A stretch of DNA of 64,000 nucleotides from Paraburkholderia sp. SG-MS1 (lineage in GTDB: Bacteria; Pseudomonadota; Gammaproteobacteria; Burkholderiales; Burkholderiaceae). Below are positions 55,530 to 64,000 of this stretch, piece by piece (the first letter of the stretch is position 1; each line of letters opens with the position of its first letter). Position numbers and translations under genes: made by a program. Under the pieces are notes generated by a model, which was not told where the DNA came from, did no database searches, and worked only from the letters and a program-made list of their open reading frames with translations. Location: positions 1 to 64,000 of the forward strand of contig NZ_NPIH01000222.1 of assembly GCF_012275575.1 (NCBI RefSeq), given 5' to 3'.

Positions 55530-55577
55530 GGCAGCCCTGGCCGTTCGAGTCTGTATGCAGGTTTGTTGAGGATTGAG

Positions 55578-56189
55578 ATGTCGAGGCAACCGCCGGCTCA
55601 GGCCGACCGCTCTTTCAACCGTTCGATGCTGATCAAACTGTTCATCGTCGCCTTGATGATGTTCGGTTTCGGCTTCGCGCTGATACCGATGTATCGCGCG
55701 ATCTGCCAGATCACCGGTGTGAACAACCTCGTGCAGCGCGATGCCACGGCGCGCGAGGCGAAGAATACGCAGGTCGACACGAGCCGCACGATTTCGATCG
55801 AGTTCGACGCGAACGCGCGCGGTCCATTGGGTTTCAAGCCGGAGCAGCGCAGCCTCGACGTGCATCCGGGCGAAGTGACGACGGTGATGTACGAGGTGAG
55901 CAACGAGCAGGCGCGCACAATTCAGGCGCAAGCCATTCCGAGCTACGCGCCGAAGCAGGCTACCGAGTACTTCAAGAAGATCGAGTGCTTTTGCTTTACG
56001 CAGCAGACTTTGACGGCGAATCAGACCAAACGGATGCCGGTGGTGTTCGTGGTCGATCCGAAGTTGCCGAACGATGTGAAGACGATCACGTTGTCGTACA
56101 CGTTCTTCGAGTTGAGCACGCCGGCAGCGGGGAAGGCCGGGGCGGGGCCCACGGTCAATACGGCGGCAACCGCTGCCCATCCCGTCTGA
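55578..56189 (+). CDS. ctaG: Cytochrome c oxidase assembly protein CtaG (Cox11)
   Basis: 203 aa from the ATG at 55578. One N-terminal membrane helix (LIKLFIVALMMFGFGFALIP) precedes the Cox11 domain with the copper-binding Cys pair in ECFCFTQQTL. It delivers copper to the CuB site of subunit I. The C-terminus has an Ala-rich tail. Confidence 0.96.
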   Translation: MSRQPPAQADRSFNRSMLIKLFIVALMMFGFGFALIPMYRAICQITGVNNLVQRDATAREAKNTQVDTSRTISIEFDANARGPLGFKPEQRSLDVHPGEVTTVMYEVSNEQARTIQAQAIPSYAPKQATEYFKKIECFCFTQQTLTANQTKRMPVVFVVDPKLPNDVKTITLSYTFFELSTPAAGKAGAGPTVNTAATAAHPV

Positions 56190-56224
56190 TGGCGTGAGCC
56201 GCGGGCGAAGGAAGACGAGACAAG

Positions 56225-56434
56225 ATGAGCGAGAACGGCGGAAGTCCGCGCAAGAGTAATTTCGGTCAGTCAATGCGGGCCGTGCTGTGGTCGTTTTTCG
56301 GCGTGCGCAAGCGCCGCGATCTGGAAGCGGATGCGACACAGTTGAACCCGCTGCATGTGATCGCGGCGGCGCTGATCGCCGCGGCTATCCTGATTGGCGT
56401 GCTGATCCTGATCGTGCGCGTCGTGGTGGGATAG
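56225..56434 (+). CDS. DUF2970 single-pass membrane protein
   Basis: 69 aa with one C-terminal membrane helix (PLHVIAAALIAAAILIGVL). The N-terminal part FGQSMRAVLWSFFGVRKRRD is the DUF2970 signature. It lies between ctaG and ctaE in Burkholderiales oxidase operons, so a role in oxidase assembly or as a minor subunit is possible. Confidence 0.88.
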   Translation: MSENGGSPRKSNFGQSMRAVLWSFFGVRKRRDLEADATQLNPLHVIAAALIAAAILIGVLILIVRVVVG

Positions 56435-56572
56435 ACGTTCGGGCACACGAGCAGCGAGCAGGGCGAGACGAAGCAGGGCCCACGAATTTGAGTGAAGCGG
56501 TGCGGTATCGACGCGCCGCCGAAGATACAGCCGGTGATTCCGGAACAACTGGACTGAAGTGGAGAATCAAGA

Positions 56573-57430
56573 ATGAGCGGTCAAAACGAGAGCCCGTACT
56601 ATTTCGTACCGCATCCGTCGCGGCATCCGATCAGCGCCGCCACCGGCTTGCTGGTCATGCTCGGATCGCTTGCGGCCTGGATCAACGAACAAAGCTGGGC
56701 GCCGATCGGCGTCTTCGCCGGATTGTTGTGGCTGCTCTTTACGCTGTGGCACTGGTTTGGCGACGCGATCGCCGAGTCGGAAGGCGGCATGTACGGCAAG
56801 AACGTCGACAAGTCGTATCGCTGGAGCATGAGCTGGTTCATCTTCTCTGAAGTGATGTTCTTCGGCGCGTTTTTCGGTGCGCTGTTCTATGCGCGTGAAA
56901 TCGCGATGCATGCACTCGGCAGTCTCGATTACAAGCTGATCTGGCCGGATTTCTCGGCGGTGTGGCCGAACAACGGACCGGCTGCGCTCGTGTCGACCTA
57001 CAAGTCGATGCAGCCGTGGCCCGTGCCGACCATCAACACGGCGCTGCTGTTGTCCTCGGGCGCCACGCTGACGGTTTCGCACCATGCGCTGCGTGAAAAT
57101 CATCGCAAGAAAGCGATCATCTGGCTGGCGGCGACGCTCGTGCTCGGCGTCTGCTTCCTGTTTCTGCAAGGCTTCGAGTATTTCCACGCGTACAACGAAC
57201 TGAATCTGACGCTGTCGTCGGGCGTGTATGGTTCGACGTTCTTCCTGCTGACGGGCTTCCACGGTTTCCACGTGTTCCTCGGCGGCACGATGTTGGCGGT
57301 GGTGCTGGCGCGCTTGATCCGCGGCCACTTTACGGCGGAGCATCACTTCGCATTCGAAGGCGCCGCATGGTACTGGCACTTCGTGGACGTCGTGTGGCTC
57401 GGGTTGTACGTCGTCGTGTACTGGCTGTAA
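56573..57430 (+). CDS. ctaE: Cytochrome c oxidase subunit III
   Basis: 285 aa with about seven membrane segments. Family motifs are YYFVPHPSRHPISAATG, MSWFIFSEVMFFGAFFGALF and LTGFHGFHVFLGG. The Glu in SEVMFF and the phospholipid-binding residues are typical. It supports proton uptake in the aa3 oxidase. Confidence 0.97.
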   Translation: MSGQNESPYYFVPHPSRHPISAATGLLVMLGSLAAWINEQSWAPIGVFAGLLWLLFTLWHWFGDAIAESEGGMYGKNVDKSYRWSMSWFIFSEVMFFGAFFGALFYAREIAMHALGSLDYKLIWPDFSAVWPNNGPAALVSTYKSMQPWPVPTINTALLLSSGATLTVSHHALRENHRKKAIIWLAATLVLGVCFLFLQGFEYFHAYNELNLTLSSGVYGSTFFLLTGFHGFHVFLGGTMLAVVLARLIRGHFTAEHHFAFEGAAWYWHFVDVVWLGLYVVVYWL

Positions 57431-57533
57431 CGGAGTTTGGCCTGTGCCGACCGGCTAACCGGACCGCGTGCAGGCCGTTCGCGCGACGTCCTTCGGGGCG
57501 GGGCGCACGAGCAGTATGCAAGCACGCAAGCAG

Positions 57534-57568
57534 CGCCGCCCTCGACCCTGTCAGGGCGGCGTTTTGTT
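57534..57568 (+). terminator. ctaE: Rho-independent terminator after ctaE
   Basis: CGCCGCCCT (57534-57542) pairs with AGGGCGGCG (57553-57561), loop 10 nt, followed by TTTTGTTT. It ends the first part of the oxidase block. Confidence 0.85.
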
Positions 57569-57610
57569 TGGCTGCGGTTGGCTGCGCGAGGGTTCGTCCG
57601 CCGTACGCGG

Positions 57611-57820
57611 TTAGCGCCCGTAAGGAATACCGGTCGACTGAATCCAGCCCATCCAGTGCGCGAACAGGATGAACAGAAACAGCGAGATCGAGAGACCCAC
57701 CCGCGTGGCGAGCGACCAGACCATCCGCTTGGTTTTGCCCTTGTCATGCATCATGAAGTACAGCGCCGACACCATGCTGGCGATGATCAGAGCGAAGGCA
57801 ATGGGAACGAGAATGTGCAT
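57611..57820 (-). CDS. Twin-transmembrane protein (DUF2909 type), 69 aa
   Basis: The ATG at 57820 opens a 69-residue protein with two membrane helices (LVPIAFALIIASMVSALYF and VGLSISLFLFILFAHWMGW) joined by a basic loop (MMHDKGKTKRMV). This is the DUF2909 pattern, often found beside the oxidase genes of Burkholderiales. It stands on the opposite strand and faces SURF1. The longer frame to 58654 is antisense to SURF1 and is rejected. Confidence 0.85.
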   Translation of the reverse strand: MHILVPIAFALIIASMVSALYFMMHDKGKTKRMVWSLATRVGLSISLFLFILFAHWMGWIQSTGIPYGR

Positions 57821-57931
57821 GGAACTGGTTGAAACCAGGAAGCGCAGAGGCAAGAAGTTTATTATCGCACCGTGCGTGAGCGTTTGCCGCCGGTTCCAGC
57901 TGGTGCTGCAAGCCGTGTCGGAGCGTGTTCG

Positions 57932-58648
57932 ATGAAGTTCCGCCTGATTCCCGCGCTGCTGATTCTGCTGGTGATCGTCGTGACGGTGCGGCTCGGTTTC
58001 TGGCAGCGCGAGCGCGCGCATCAGAAGGAAGCGCTCGAAGCGCACATTACGCAGTTCGAAAATGCGCCCGCGCAGCCGGTGAGTGCCGCGCCGGTCGCAC
58101 TGAAGGACATCGAGTTTCATCGCGTGAAGGCGCGCGGCAGTTTTGTCGCGGACAAGGTCGTGTACCTGGATAATCGTCCGTATAACGATCAACCGGGCTT
58201 TTACGTCGTGATGCCTTTTAAACTGGCCGACGGCGGTTATGTGCTGGTCAACCGCGGCTGGCTGCCGCGCAACCTGAGCAGTCGCGAGACCATCGCGCCG
58301 TACACGACGCCGCAAGGCGAAATCGAGATCGAAGGGATCGCGCGGGCCGACGCGTCGCGCGCGTTCGAGCTGGGGCAGGGCGGTTCGGCCGCGCATCAAC
58401 TGATCCGCCAGAATCTGGATATCGCTGCGTACGCCGCGGAAACCGGGCTGCCGTTGCAGTCGTTCGTGATTCAGCAACTGAGCGACGACCGCGACAAACT
58501 GGTGCGCGACTGGCCCGCTCCGACCAGTGGTGTCGAGCGCAACTACGGCTACATGTTCCAGTGGTGGGGCATGGCAGCCGCGGCCTTGGCCTTCGGGCTG
58601 TACGCCGCGCGCCGCGCCGGCAAGAAAGAGCAAGCACCGGGCGCGTAA
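57932..58648 (+). CDS. SURF1 family oxidase assembly protein
   Basis: 238 aa from the ATG at 57932. One N-terminal and one C-terminal membrane helix flank the soluble domain; RLGFWQRERAHQKEAL, YLDNRPYNDQPGFYVV and VLVNRGWLPR are SURF1 landmarks, and NYGYMFQWWGMAAAAL ends it. It assists insertion of heme a into subunit I. Confidence 0.95.
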   Translation: MKFRLIPALLILLVIVVTVRLGFWQRERAHQKEALEAHITQFENAPAQPVSAAPVALKDIEFHRVKARGSFVADKVVYLDNRPYNDQPGFYVVMPFKLADGGYVLVNRGWLPRNLSSRETIAPYTTPQGEIEIEGIARADASRAFELGQGGSAAHQLIRQNLDIAAYAAETGLPLQSFVIQQLSDDRDKLVRDWPAPTSGVERNYGYMFQWWGMAAAALAFGLYAARRAGKKEQAPGA

Positions 58649-58804
58649 TCGCAATGTGACCTGCGCTCAGGCCGCGTCGTGAGAAAAAGCACGCGCGGGG
58701 TGCGTAACGAAACAGAGCACGCGCTGTGTGCGTGACGCAGCACAGTCGGCGTAACGGTCCGGTAAATAACGGACAGGCCGCGCAATCATTGAAAGAGGTC
58801 TGTA

Positions 58805-59467
58805 GTGTCGACGCAATCTCCCCGTTCGCCGCGAGCCGGCAAACCCGCCGCATCGAAATCGATGCCCGGCCAACCCACTGGCAAAGGTTCCTGGCAGCGC
58901 GGCCGCTGGATGCTGCTGCTGCTGACGGTCATCTGCGCCGCGCCGATCGCCGTATCGTATTTCATGTACTACGTGATCAAGCCGAGTGGTGGCAGCACGA
59001 GTTATGGCGCGCTGGTCGACCCGCAGCGACCGATTCCCGACTCGCTCGTGGTCACCGGCGAAGACGGCAAGCCGCTCAAGCTGGCGACGCTGCGCGGCCG
59101 CTGGCTGCTGGTCTCGGTCGACAATAGCGCATGCGACAAAGCATGTGTCACCAAGCTCTACTTCATGCGACAAATCCGCGCAGCGCAGGGCCCGGAGCGC
59201 CAGCGCGTCGTGGAAGTGTGGCTGCGCACCGATGCGGGCAAGGTCGCCGACGTGATACAAACCGCCTACCCGGACACCAACATGCTGGTCGCCGATCCAG
59301 CGCAGGTGTCCGCATGGCTGCCCGCCGACACGGGCAGCCAGATCACCGACCACATCTACATGGTCGATCCGAACGGCAATTTGATGATGCGTTTTCCGAA
59401 AGATCCGAATCCCAGCAAGATCAAGGCCGACGTGACCAAGCTGCTCAAATGGTCGAGCATCGGCTGA
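58805..59467 (+). CDS. SCO-like membrane-anchored thioredoxin-fold protein
   Basis: 220 aa starting with GTG 58805 (AGAGG upstream). One membrane helix (around residues 35-57) precedes a thioredoxin-like domain containing C-x3-C (Cys 110, Cys 114, in NSACDKACVT) and His 183 in ITDHIYMVDPNG. The Cys-x3-Cys/His set is that of SCO copper chaperones, so I infer copper delivery to CuA or thiol reduction. The motif differs from C-P-x-V-C of the true SCO protein at 61530. It lies between SURF1 and ctaA. Confidence 0.8.
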   Translation: MSTQSPRSPRAGKPAASKSMPGQPTGKGSWQRGRWMLLLLTVICAAPIAVSYFMYYVIKPSGGSTSYGALVDPQRPIPDSLVVTGEDGKPLKLATLRGRWLLVSVDNSACDKACVTKLYFMRQIRAAQGPERQRVVEVWLRTDAGKVADVIQTAYPDTNMLVADPAQVSAWLPADTGSQITDHIYMVDPNGNLMMRFPKDPNPSKIKADVTKLLKWSSIG

Positions 59468-59503
59468 TGCCGCAACCAGGCTAAGACGACAGAGTAAAAA
59501 AAG

Positions 59504-60613
59504 ATGTTCGTATTGCAACTGGCCCTGATCGGCTTGTGTATTGCGTTGTTGCCGCTGTCCTACGTGTGGGTCAAGGCCGACGACAATAAATTCCGCAAGC
59601 TGGTCTGGCTGACCACCTTCCTCACGCTCGATCTCGTGATGTTCGGCGGCTTCACTCGCCTCACCGATTCCGGACTCGGCTGCCCGGACTGGCCGGGCTG
59701 CTACGGCACCTCGTCGCCGTTCATCGCGCACGCGGCGATTTCGGCCGCACATCAGGCAATGCCCACCGGGCCGGTCAGCATGGCGAAGGCCTGGATCGAA
59801 ATGATCCACCGCTACTTTGCGATGGCGATCGGCGTGCTGATCATCGCGCAGACGATCATTGCGTGGACTGCGCGTATCAAGCGCCGCCCGCTGCATGTGT
59901 CCCCGTGGTGGCCGACCTCGCTGCTGTTGTTGATCCTCGTGCAGGGCGCATTCGGCGCGTGGACCGTGACGATGAAGCTGCAACCGGTCATCGTGACGAC
60001 GCATCTGCTGCTCGGCCTCGCGCTGCTCGGCACGCTCGGCTGGCTGGCGGCGCGGCTCACGCCCTTGCCGGCTTATGAGCCCGAAGCCGCGCGCTGGCGC
60101 GCGGCGGCGTTGGCGGGCCTCGCGCTGCTGGTCGCACAGATTGCGTTGGGCGGCTGGGTCAGCACGAACTACGCGGTGCTCGCGTGCACCGACTTCCCGA
60201 CCTGCAACGGCCAATGGATTCCGCCGATGGACTTCGCGCACGGCTTTCACCTGTGGCGTGCGCTCGGCATGACCGGCGACGGCGACGTGATCACCCAGGA
60301 CGCGCTGGTGGCGATCCACTGGACGCATCGCACGTTTGCGTTCGTGGTGATCGCCTATCTGTTGTGGTTCGCGGCAAAGCTGCGCCGCTTCGAATCGCTG
60401 CGTGCGCCGGCGAACGGCGTGCTGCTGGTGGTGCTGATCCAGTTCGTCACCGGGCTGTCGAACATCGTCCTGCAATGGCCTTTGCCGATCGCGGTCGCGC
60501 ATAACGGCGGGGCCGCGATCCTGCTGCTTTTGCTCGTTATGTTAAACTTTCGGATCGCTTATAGCCGTCCCGGCCGCGCCGTGCTCCCAGCGCGCGATGC
60601 CGCGCCAGCGTGA
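59504..60613 (+). CDS. ctaA: Heme A synthase (CtaA/COX15)
   Basis: 369 aa with about eight membrane segments. Conserved parts are FGGFTRLTDSGLGCPDWPGC, MIHRYFAMAIGV and IHWTHRTFAFVV, containing heme-binding His. It oxidises heme O to heme A for the aa3 oxidase. ctaB follows 6 nt later. Confidence 0.96.
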   Translation: MFVLQLALIGLCIALLPLSYVWVKADDNKFRKLVWLTTFLTLDLVMFGGFTRLTDSGLGCPDWPGCYGTSSPFIAHAAISAAHQAMPTGPVSMAKAWIEMIHRYFAMAIGVLIIAQTIIAWTARIKRRPLHVSPWWPTSLLLLILVQGAFGAWTVTMKLQPVIVTTHLLLGLALLGTLGWLAARLTPLPAYEPEAARWRAAALAGLALLVAQIALGGWVSTNYAVLACTDFPTCNGQWIPPMDFAHGFHLWRALGMTGDGDVITQDALVAIHWTHRTFAFVVIAYLLWFAAKLRRFESLRAPANGVLLVVLIQFVTGLSNIVLQWPLPIAVAHNGGAAILLLLLVMLNFRIAYSRPGRAVLPARDAAPA

Positions 60614-60619
60614 CTCCAC

Positions 60620-61525
60620 ATGGACAGCACAACACTCTCCCAAACGCCCGGTAGCCGGGTCTCCCAGTACATCGCCCTGACGAAGCCGCGCGTCACGCAA
60701 CTCGCCGTGTTCTGCGCCGTCATCGGCATGTTCCTGTCCACGCCTGGCATGGTGCCGTGGACCGTGCTGATCGGCGGCACCGTCGGCATCTGGCTGCTGG
60801 CCGGTGCCGCGTTCGCAATCAATTGCCTCGTCGAGCAGAAAATCGACGCAAAGATGCGCCGCACTTCGTGGCGCCCGTCCGCGCGCGGTGAAATCACCAC
60901 GGCGCAGATTCTGCTGTTTTCGGCGGTGCTCGGCGGCATCGGCATGTGGACGCTCTACACGTTCGCCAATCCGCTGACCATGTGGCTCACGCTGGCCACC
61001 TTCGTCGGCTATGCGGTCATCTACACGCTGTTGCTCAAGCCGGCTACGCCGCAGAACATCGTGATCGGCGGCGCGTCGGGTGCGATGCCGCCCGCGTTGG
61101 GTTGGGCCGCGGTCACCGGCCACGTGCCAGGCGATGCCTGGATTCTGGTGCTGATCATCTTCGTGTGGACGCCGCCGCATTTCTGGGCGCTCGCGCTGTA
61201 TCGCCGCAAGGACTACGAGAACGCCGGCCTGCCGATGCTGCCGAACACGCACGGCGAGAAGTACACGCGTCTGCATATTCTGCTGTACACGGTTATCCTG
61301 TTCGCGGTCACGCTGATGCCGTTCATCTCCGGCATGAGCGGCGTGGTGTACCTTGCCGCAGCCGTGTTGCTGGGCGCCGTGTTTCTCGCGTATGCGTGGA
61401 AGATCTATCGGGAATACTCGGACGATCTGGCGCGCAGCACCTTCCGTTACTCGATCGTCTATCTGTCGCTGCTGTTCGCCGCGCTGCTGATCGACCACTA
61501 TGCACGTGTCCTGATCGGCGCGTAA
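60620..61525 (+). CDS. ctaB: Protoheme IX farnesyltransferase
   Basis: 301 aa, UbiA-type prenyltransferase with about nine membrane helices. [17 protein letters not shown] opens the fold; the two Asp-rich regions appear as [19 protein letters not shown] and [15 protein letters not shown]. It converts heme B to heme O before CtaA acts. It lies 4 nt before the SCO gene. Confidence 0.97.
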   Translation: MDSTTLSQTPGSRVSQYIALTKPRVTQLAVFCAVIGMFLSTPGMVPWTVLIGGTVGIWLLAGAAFAINCLVEQKIDAKMRRTSWRPSARGEITTAQILLFSAVLGGIGMWTLYTFANPLTMWLTLATFVGYAVIYTLLLKPATPQNIVIGGASGAMPPALGWAAVTGHVPGDAWILVLIIFVWTPPHFWALALYRRKDYENAGLPMLPNTHGEKYTRLHILLYTVILFAVTLMPFISGMSGVVYLAAAVLLGAVFLAYAWKIYREYSDDLARSTFRYSIVYLSLLFAALLIDHYARVLIGA

Positions 61526-61529
61526 TACC

Positions 61530-62147
61530 ATGCTCACAAACCGCTTCGCGCGCGTCGCGCGTGCCGCCGTGATCGCTTGCGCGCTAGGCGGCGCGATGCT
61601 GGTGGCGGGCTGCGGCAAGCAGCCGCCGGCGTTCACCAATCTCGACATCACGGGCAATACCCAATTCGCGAGCGATTTCTCGCTGCCTGACACGTCCGGC
61701 AAAATCCGCACGATGGCGGATTACAAGGGCAAGGTGGTGGTGCTGTTCTTCGGCTATACGCATTGTCCGGACGTTTGCCCAACCACCATGGCCGAACTCT
61801 CGCAAGCGTTGCAGCAACTCGGCCCCGCAGACGCGAAGCGCGTGCAGGTACTGTTCGTCACCGTCGACCCCGAGCGTGATACGCCGCAATTGCTGGGGCA
61901 ATACGTACCCGCGTTCAATCCGACTTTCGTCGGCTTGCGTCCCGCCGACGAGGCGCAACTCGCCAAGCTCGCGAAAGACTTCCGCGTCTATTACGCGAAG
62001 GTGCCGGGCAAGACGCCCGACAGCTACACGATGGATCACACGGCCGCGAGCTATGTGTTCGACACGCAGGGCAAGCTGCGTCTGTTCGCGCGCGACGGCC
62101 AGGGCGCCACGCCGTGGGTGCACGATATCAAGCTGCTGCTCGACTGA
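61530..62147 (+). CDS. SCO1/SenC family lipoprotein
   Basis: 205 aa. A signal peptide ends in the lipobox VAGC (around residue 28). The SCO domain holds the copper-binding Cys pair CPDVC (Cys 79 and Cys 83) and His 170 in MDHTAASYVF. It passes copper to the CuA site of subunit II. It is the last gene of the oxidase assembly block. Confidence 0.96.
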   Translation: MLTNRFARVARAAVIACALGGAMLVAGCGKQPPAFTNLDITGNTQFASDFSLPDTSGKIRTMADYKGKVVVLFFGYTHCPDVCPTTMAELSQALQQLGPADAKRVQVLFVTVDPERDTPQLLGQYVPAFNPTFVGLRPADEAQLAKLAKDFRVYYAKVPGKTPDSYTMDHTAASYVFDTQGKLRLFARDGQGATPWVHDIKLLLD

Positions 62148-62230
62148 GTCGCGGCGCCATCAACACGGGCGCGTGATCGGATCACGCGCCCATTTTCAAC
62201 TCCCCTCGCAGCAACCCATCCAGCCAATTC

Positions 62231-62521
62231 TCAGACCGGCATCGGCAGATGCAACCCCGGTGCGAGACGCGTCGTCTTGAACTCCGTTACTTCGTAACGA
62301 GCGAGCTTCTGCTCGGCGAACGGGTCGCTGGCGAGGATCTGGTCCAGCCTCTCGCGCTCGATGCGCACCGCCAGGATGATGCCGCCGTCGCGTGGCACTT
62401 TCGGTCCGGCGGCGACGAATACCCCCGCGTCGAACTGCTGCGCGAGAAACGCGCGGTGAGCGTCGAGCGCGTCGTCGATGCGTTCGAGCGATGCGGTGTA
62501 GATAAGGTTGATGACGTACAT
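62231..62521 (-). CDS. YciI family protein
   Basis: 96 aa from the ATG at 62521. The ferredoxin-like YciI fold shows AHRAFLAQQFDAGVFVAAGP and DPFAEQKLARYEVTEF. The family is associated with dechlorination or lactone chemistry in some cases, but most members have no known function. It is divergent from the chemoreceptor gene. Confidence 0.9.
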   Translation of the reverse strand: MYVINLIYTASLERIDDALDAHRAFLAQQFDAGVFVAAGPKVPRDGGIILAVRIERERLDQILASDPFAEQKLARYEVTEFKTTRLAPGLHLPMPV

Positions 62522-62766
62522 GAGCGATCTCGCAGGCAATTGAACGAGCCGCGCGCATTTGCGCTCGCGGCTGCGACCTTGAATTATGGGTCAGCGAGCG
62601 CTTTATTGCGTGAGTCCTCATGCGCGCGCCGCCGTGCAGCGCAGCCAGGTCCCTCAAGTTGGCCGGCTGGCATGCCGATATAACTCAGGCAATCGTTTGC
62701 GCTTCGCGCGCGGCAACACGCTCGCGAAGCGGATCGCAGACGAATCACACGAGAGAGACCACAACA

Positions 62767-64000
62767 ATGAGCAGGATGAGTTTGAATCGCAAACTATGGC
62801 TGTCGCTCGCGCTCGTATGGCTCGGACTGCTTGGGGTCGGCCTGTGGAGCGCGGTCGAAACCCGCAGCACGATGCTGGCCGAGCGCAAGGCGGGCATGGC
62901 GAACCTTGTCGAGGCGGCGCAGGGGGTGGTGAGCGGCTACTACGCGCTGTCGCAGAGCGGCAGAATGAGCGAGGCCGACGCGCAGCGCGAGGCGCTCGCC
63001 CGACTCGCCACGATGCGCTACGGCGAATCTGGCTATCTGTTCGTGATGGACTCGAAGCCGGTCGTGCTGATGCACCCGACGCTGCCGCAAATGACCGGCA
63101 AGCCCGTCGGCGACTTCAAGGACCCGGACGGCAAGCTGCTATACGTGGCGATCGTCGACGCGGCCAAGTCCAGCGGCCGCGGCTTCGCGCAGTATCGCGG
63201 GCGCCTGCCGCACAGCGAAACGGCGGTGCCGAAGATCAGTTACGTGGTGCGGTTCGCGCCGTGGGACTGGAATATCACGAGCGGCGTGTTCATCAAGGAC
63301 ATCGACACGGTGTACTACGAAACGCTGCTCGGTCACCTCGTGGTCGTGCTGGTGATCGGCGCGGTCATTTCGCTGGCGATGGTGCTGATCATCCGCAACG
63401 TGCGCGCGAGTCTCGGCGGCGAGCCGGACCAGGCGGCGCGGCTCGCCGCCAGTATTGCGCAGGGCGATCTGACGCACGCGGTGGAGGTTCGCGCGCAGGA
63501 CACGACGAGCATGATGGCCGCGATGCGGGACATGCAGAATCGGTTGCAACGCACGATCGGCGAGATCCGGCGCTCGGCGGAATCGATCGCGTCGGCGACG
63601 CAGCAGATTGCCGCCGGTAACGGCGACCTGTCGCAGCGCACCGAACAGCAGGCGGCGTCGCTGCAGGAGACCGCGGCGAGCATGGAAGAGCTGACCGCGA
63701 CGGTCAAGCAGAACGCCGACAACGCGCGCCAGGCGAGCGGGCTCGCTCACAATGCGTCGGAAATCGCGACCCGGGGCAACGACGTCGTGAGCCGCGTGAT
63801 CGGCACGATGGGCGAGATCAACGATAGCTCGCGGCAGATTGCCGACATCATCGGCGTGATCGAAGGGATCGCGTTCCAGACCAATATCCTGGCGTTGAAC
63901 GCGGCGGTGGAAGCCGCGCGCGCCGGCGAGCAGGGGCGCGGCTTCGCGGTCGTTGCGGGCGAGGTGCGCAGCCTCGCGCAGCGCTCGGCCACGGCGGCCA
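62767..64000 (+). CDS. Methyl-accepting chemotaxis protein, 3' end cut by window edge
   Basis: I read this frame from ATG 62767 to the right edge without a stop, about 411 codons. The first membrane helix is [20 protein letters not shown]; a single Cache-type periplasmic domain follows ([20 protein letters not shown]), then a second helix ([17 protein letters not shown]), a HAMP-like linker and the start of the signalling domain with [20 protein letters not shown]. Single Cache receptors of this type often bind carboxylates. The ligand is not known. Confidence 0.93.
   Translation, partial: MSRMSLNRKLWLSLALVWLGLLGVGLWSAVETRSTMLAERKAGMANLVEAAQGVVSGYYALSQSGRMSEADAQREALARLATMRYGESGYLFVMDSKPVVLMHPTLPQMTGKPVGDFKDPDGKLLYVAIVDAAKSSGRGFAQYRGRLPHSETAVPKISYVVRFAPWDWNITSGVFIKDIDTVYYETLLGHLVVVLVIGAVISLAMVLIIRNVRASLGGEPDQAARLAASIAQGDLTHAVEVRAQDTTSMMAAMRDMQNRLQRTIGEIRRSAESIASATQQIAAGNGDLSQRTEQQAASLQETAASMEELTATVKQNADNARQASGLAHNASEIATRGNDVVSRVIGTMGEINDSSRQIADIIGVIEGIAFQTNILALNAAVEAARAGEQGRGFAVVAGEVRSLAQRSATAA

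Noticed and set aside
58667-60502. 611-residue open frame on the minus strand
   Set aside because: It is antisense to the SCO-like and ctaA genes and resembles no protein.

Overview
This GC-rich window (about 62-65% by eye) looks like the chromosome of a Burkholderiales beta-proteobacterium, most likely Paraburkholderia/Burkholderia. The evidence is gene content and order typical of that group: birA-coaX-rfaE2, a PII-amtB pair, gshA-gshB-EIIA(Man)-HPr-EI, lipB-lipA, rhodanese-grxC-secB-gpsA, and a coxB-ctaD-ctaG-ctaE-SURF1-ctaA-ctaB-SCO block. Coding density is high. I see no insertion sequence, prophage, CRISPR array, rRNA or tRNA. Both edges cut a gene: a DUF3108 protein on the left and a chemoreceptor on the right.

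Layout. 1-6.1 kb: DUF3108 protein, an IclR regulator divergent from a fumarylacetoacetate-hydrolase-family gene, an orphan branched-chain-type solute-binding protein and a crotonase-fold protein that lacks both usual catalytic glutamates. 6.1-9.0 kb: PhaM-like granule protein, a ferritin-like diiron protein and heptose-1-phosphate adenylyltransferase. 9.0-16.1 kb: coaX-birA on the minus strand, divergent from an MCE/Mla-type lipid transport operon (permease, ATPase, MCE protein, lipoprotein) ending in a VanZ-family membrane protein. 16.2-20 kb: small ferredoxin, alpha/beta hydrolase, PBP5-type carboxypeptidase, D-amino acid aminotransferase and a DUF493 protein. 20-25 kb: a GcvA-type LysR regulator, DUF2917 protein, lipB-lipA, a MarR-like regulator and a glycerophosphodiesterase.

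25-30.2 kb is a complete C4-dicarboxylate uptake locus, dctA-dctB-dctD. In front of dctA I can read a sigma54 -24/-12 element, two upstream 16-bp repeats spaced three helical turns apart (probable DctD sites), and a nine-codon leader ORF with a strong ribosome-binding site. 30-36 kb: TlpA-like thioredoxin, a lipoprotein, comM, ubiK, and glnK-amtB behind a second sigma54 element. 36.4-42.1 kb: glutathione synthesis (gshA, gshB) followed by an incomplete PTS (EIIA-Man type, HPr, EI) with no EIIB or EIIC; its leader carries a long inverted repeat and a strong hairpin. 42-51 kb: ThiF/MoeB-like protein, CtpA protease, gpmA, rhodanese, grxC, secB, gpsA, macrodomain protein, trmL, comF and a BioC-like methyltransferase.

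51.3-62.1 kb is the aa3 cytochrome c oxidase and heme A biogenesis block: DUF2244, coxB, ctaD, a 44-residue small protein, ctaG, DUF2970, ctaE, a 69-residue twin-TM protein (opposite strand), SURF1, a SCO-like protein, ctaA, ctaB and SCO. The most striking item is coxB: after its CuA and cytochrome c domains it carries an OmpA-type peptidoglycan-binding domain with the binding Asp/Arg pair intact, which suggests that the oxidase is tethered to the cell wall. The window ends with a YciI protein and the chemoreceptor.
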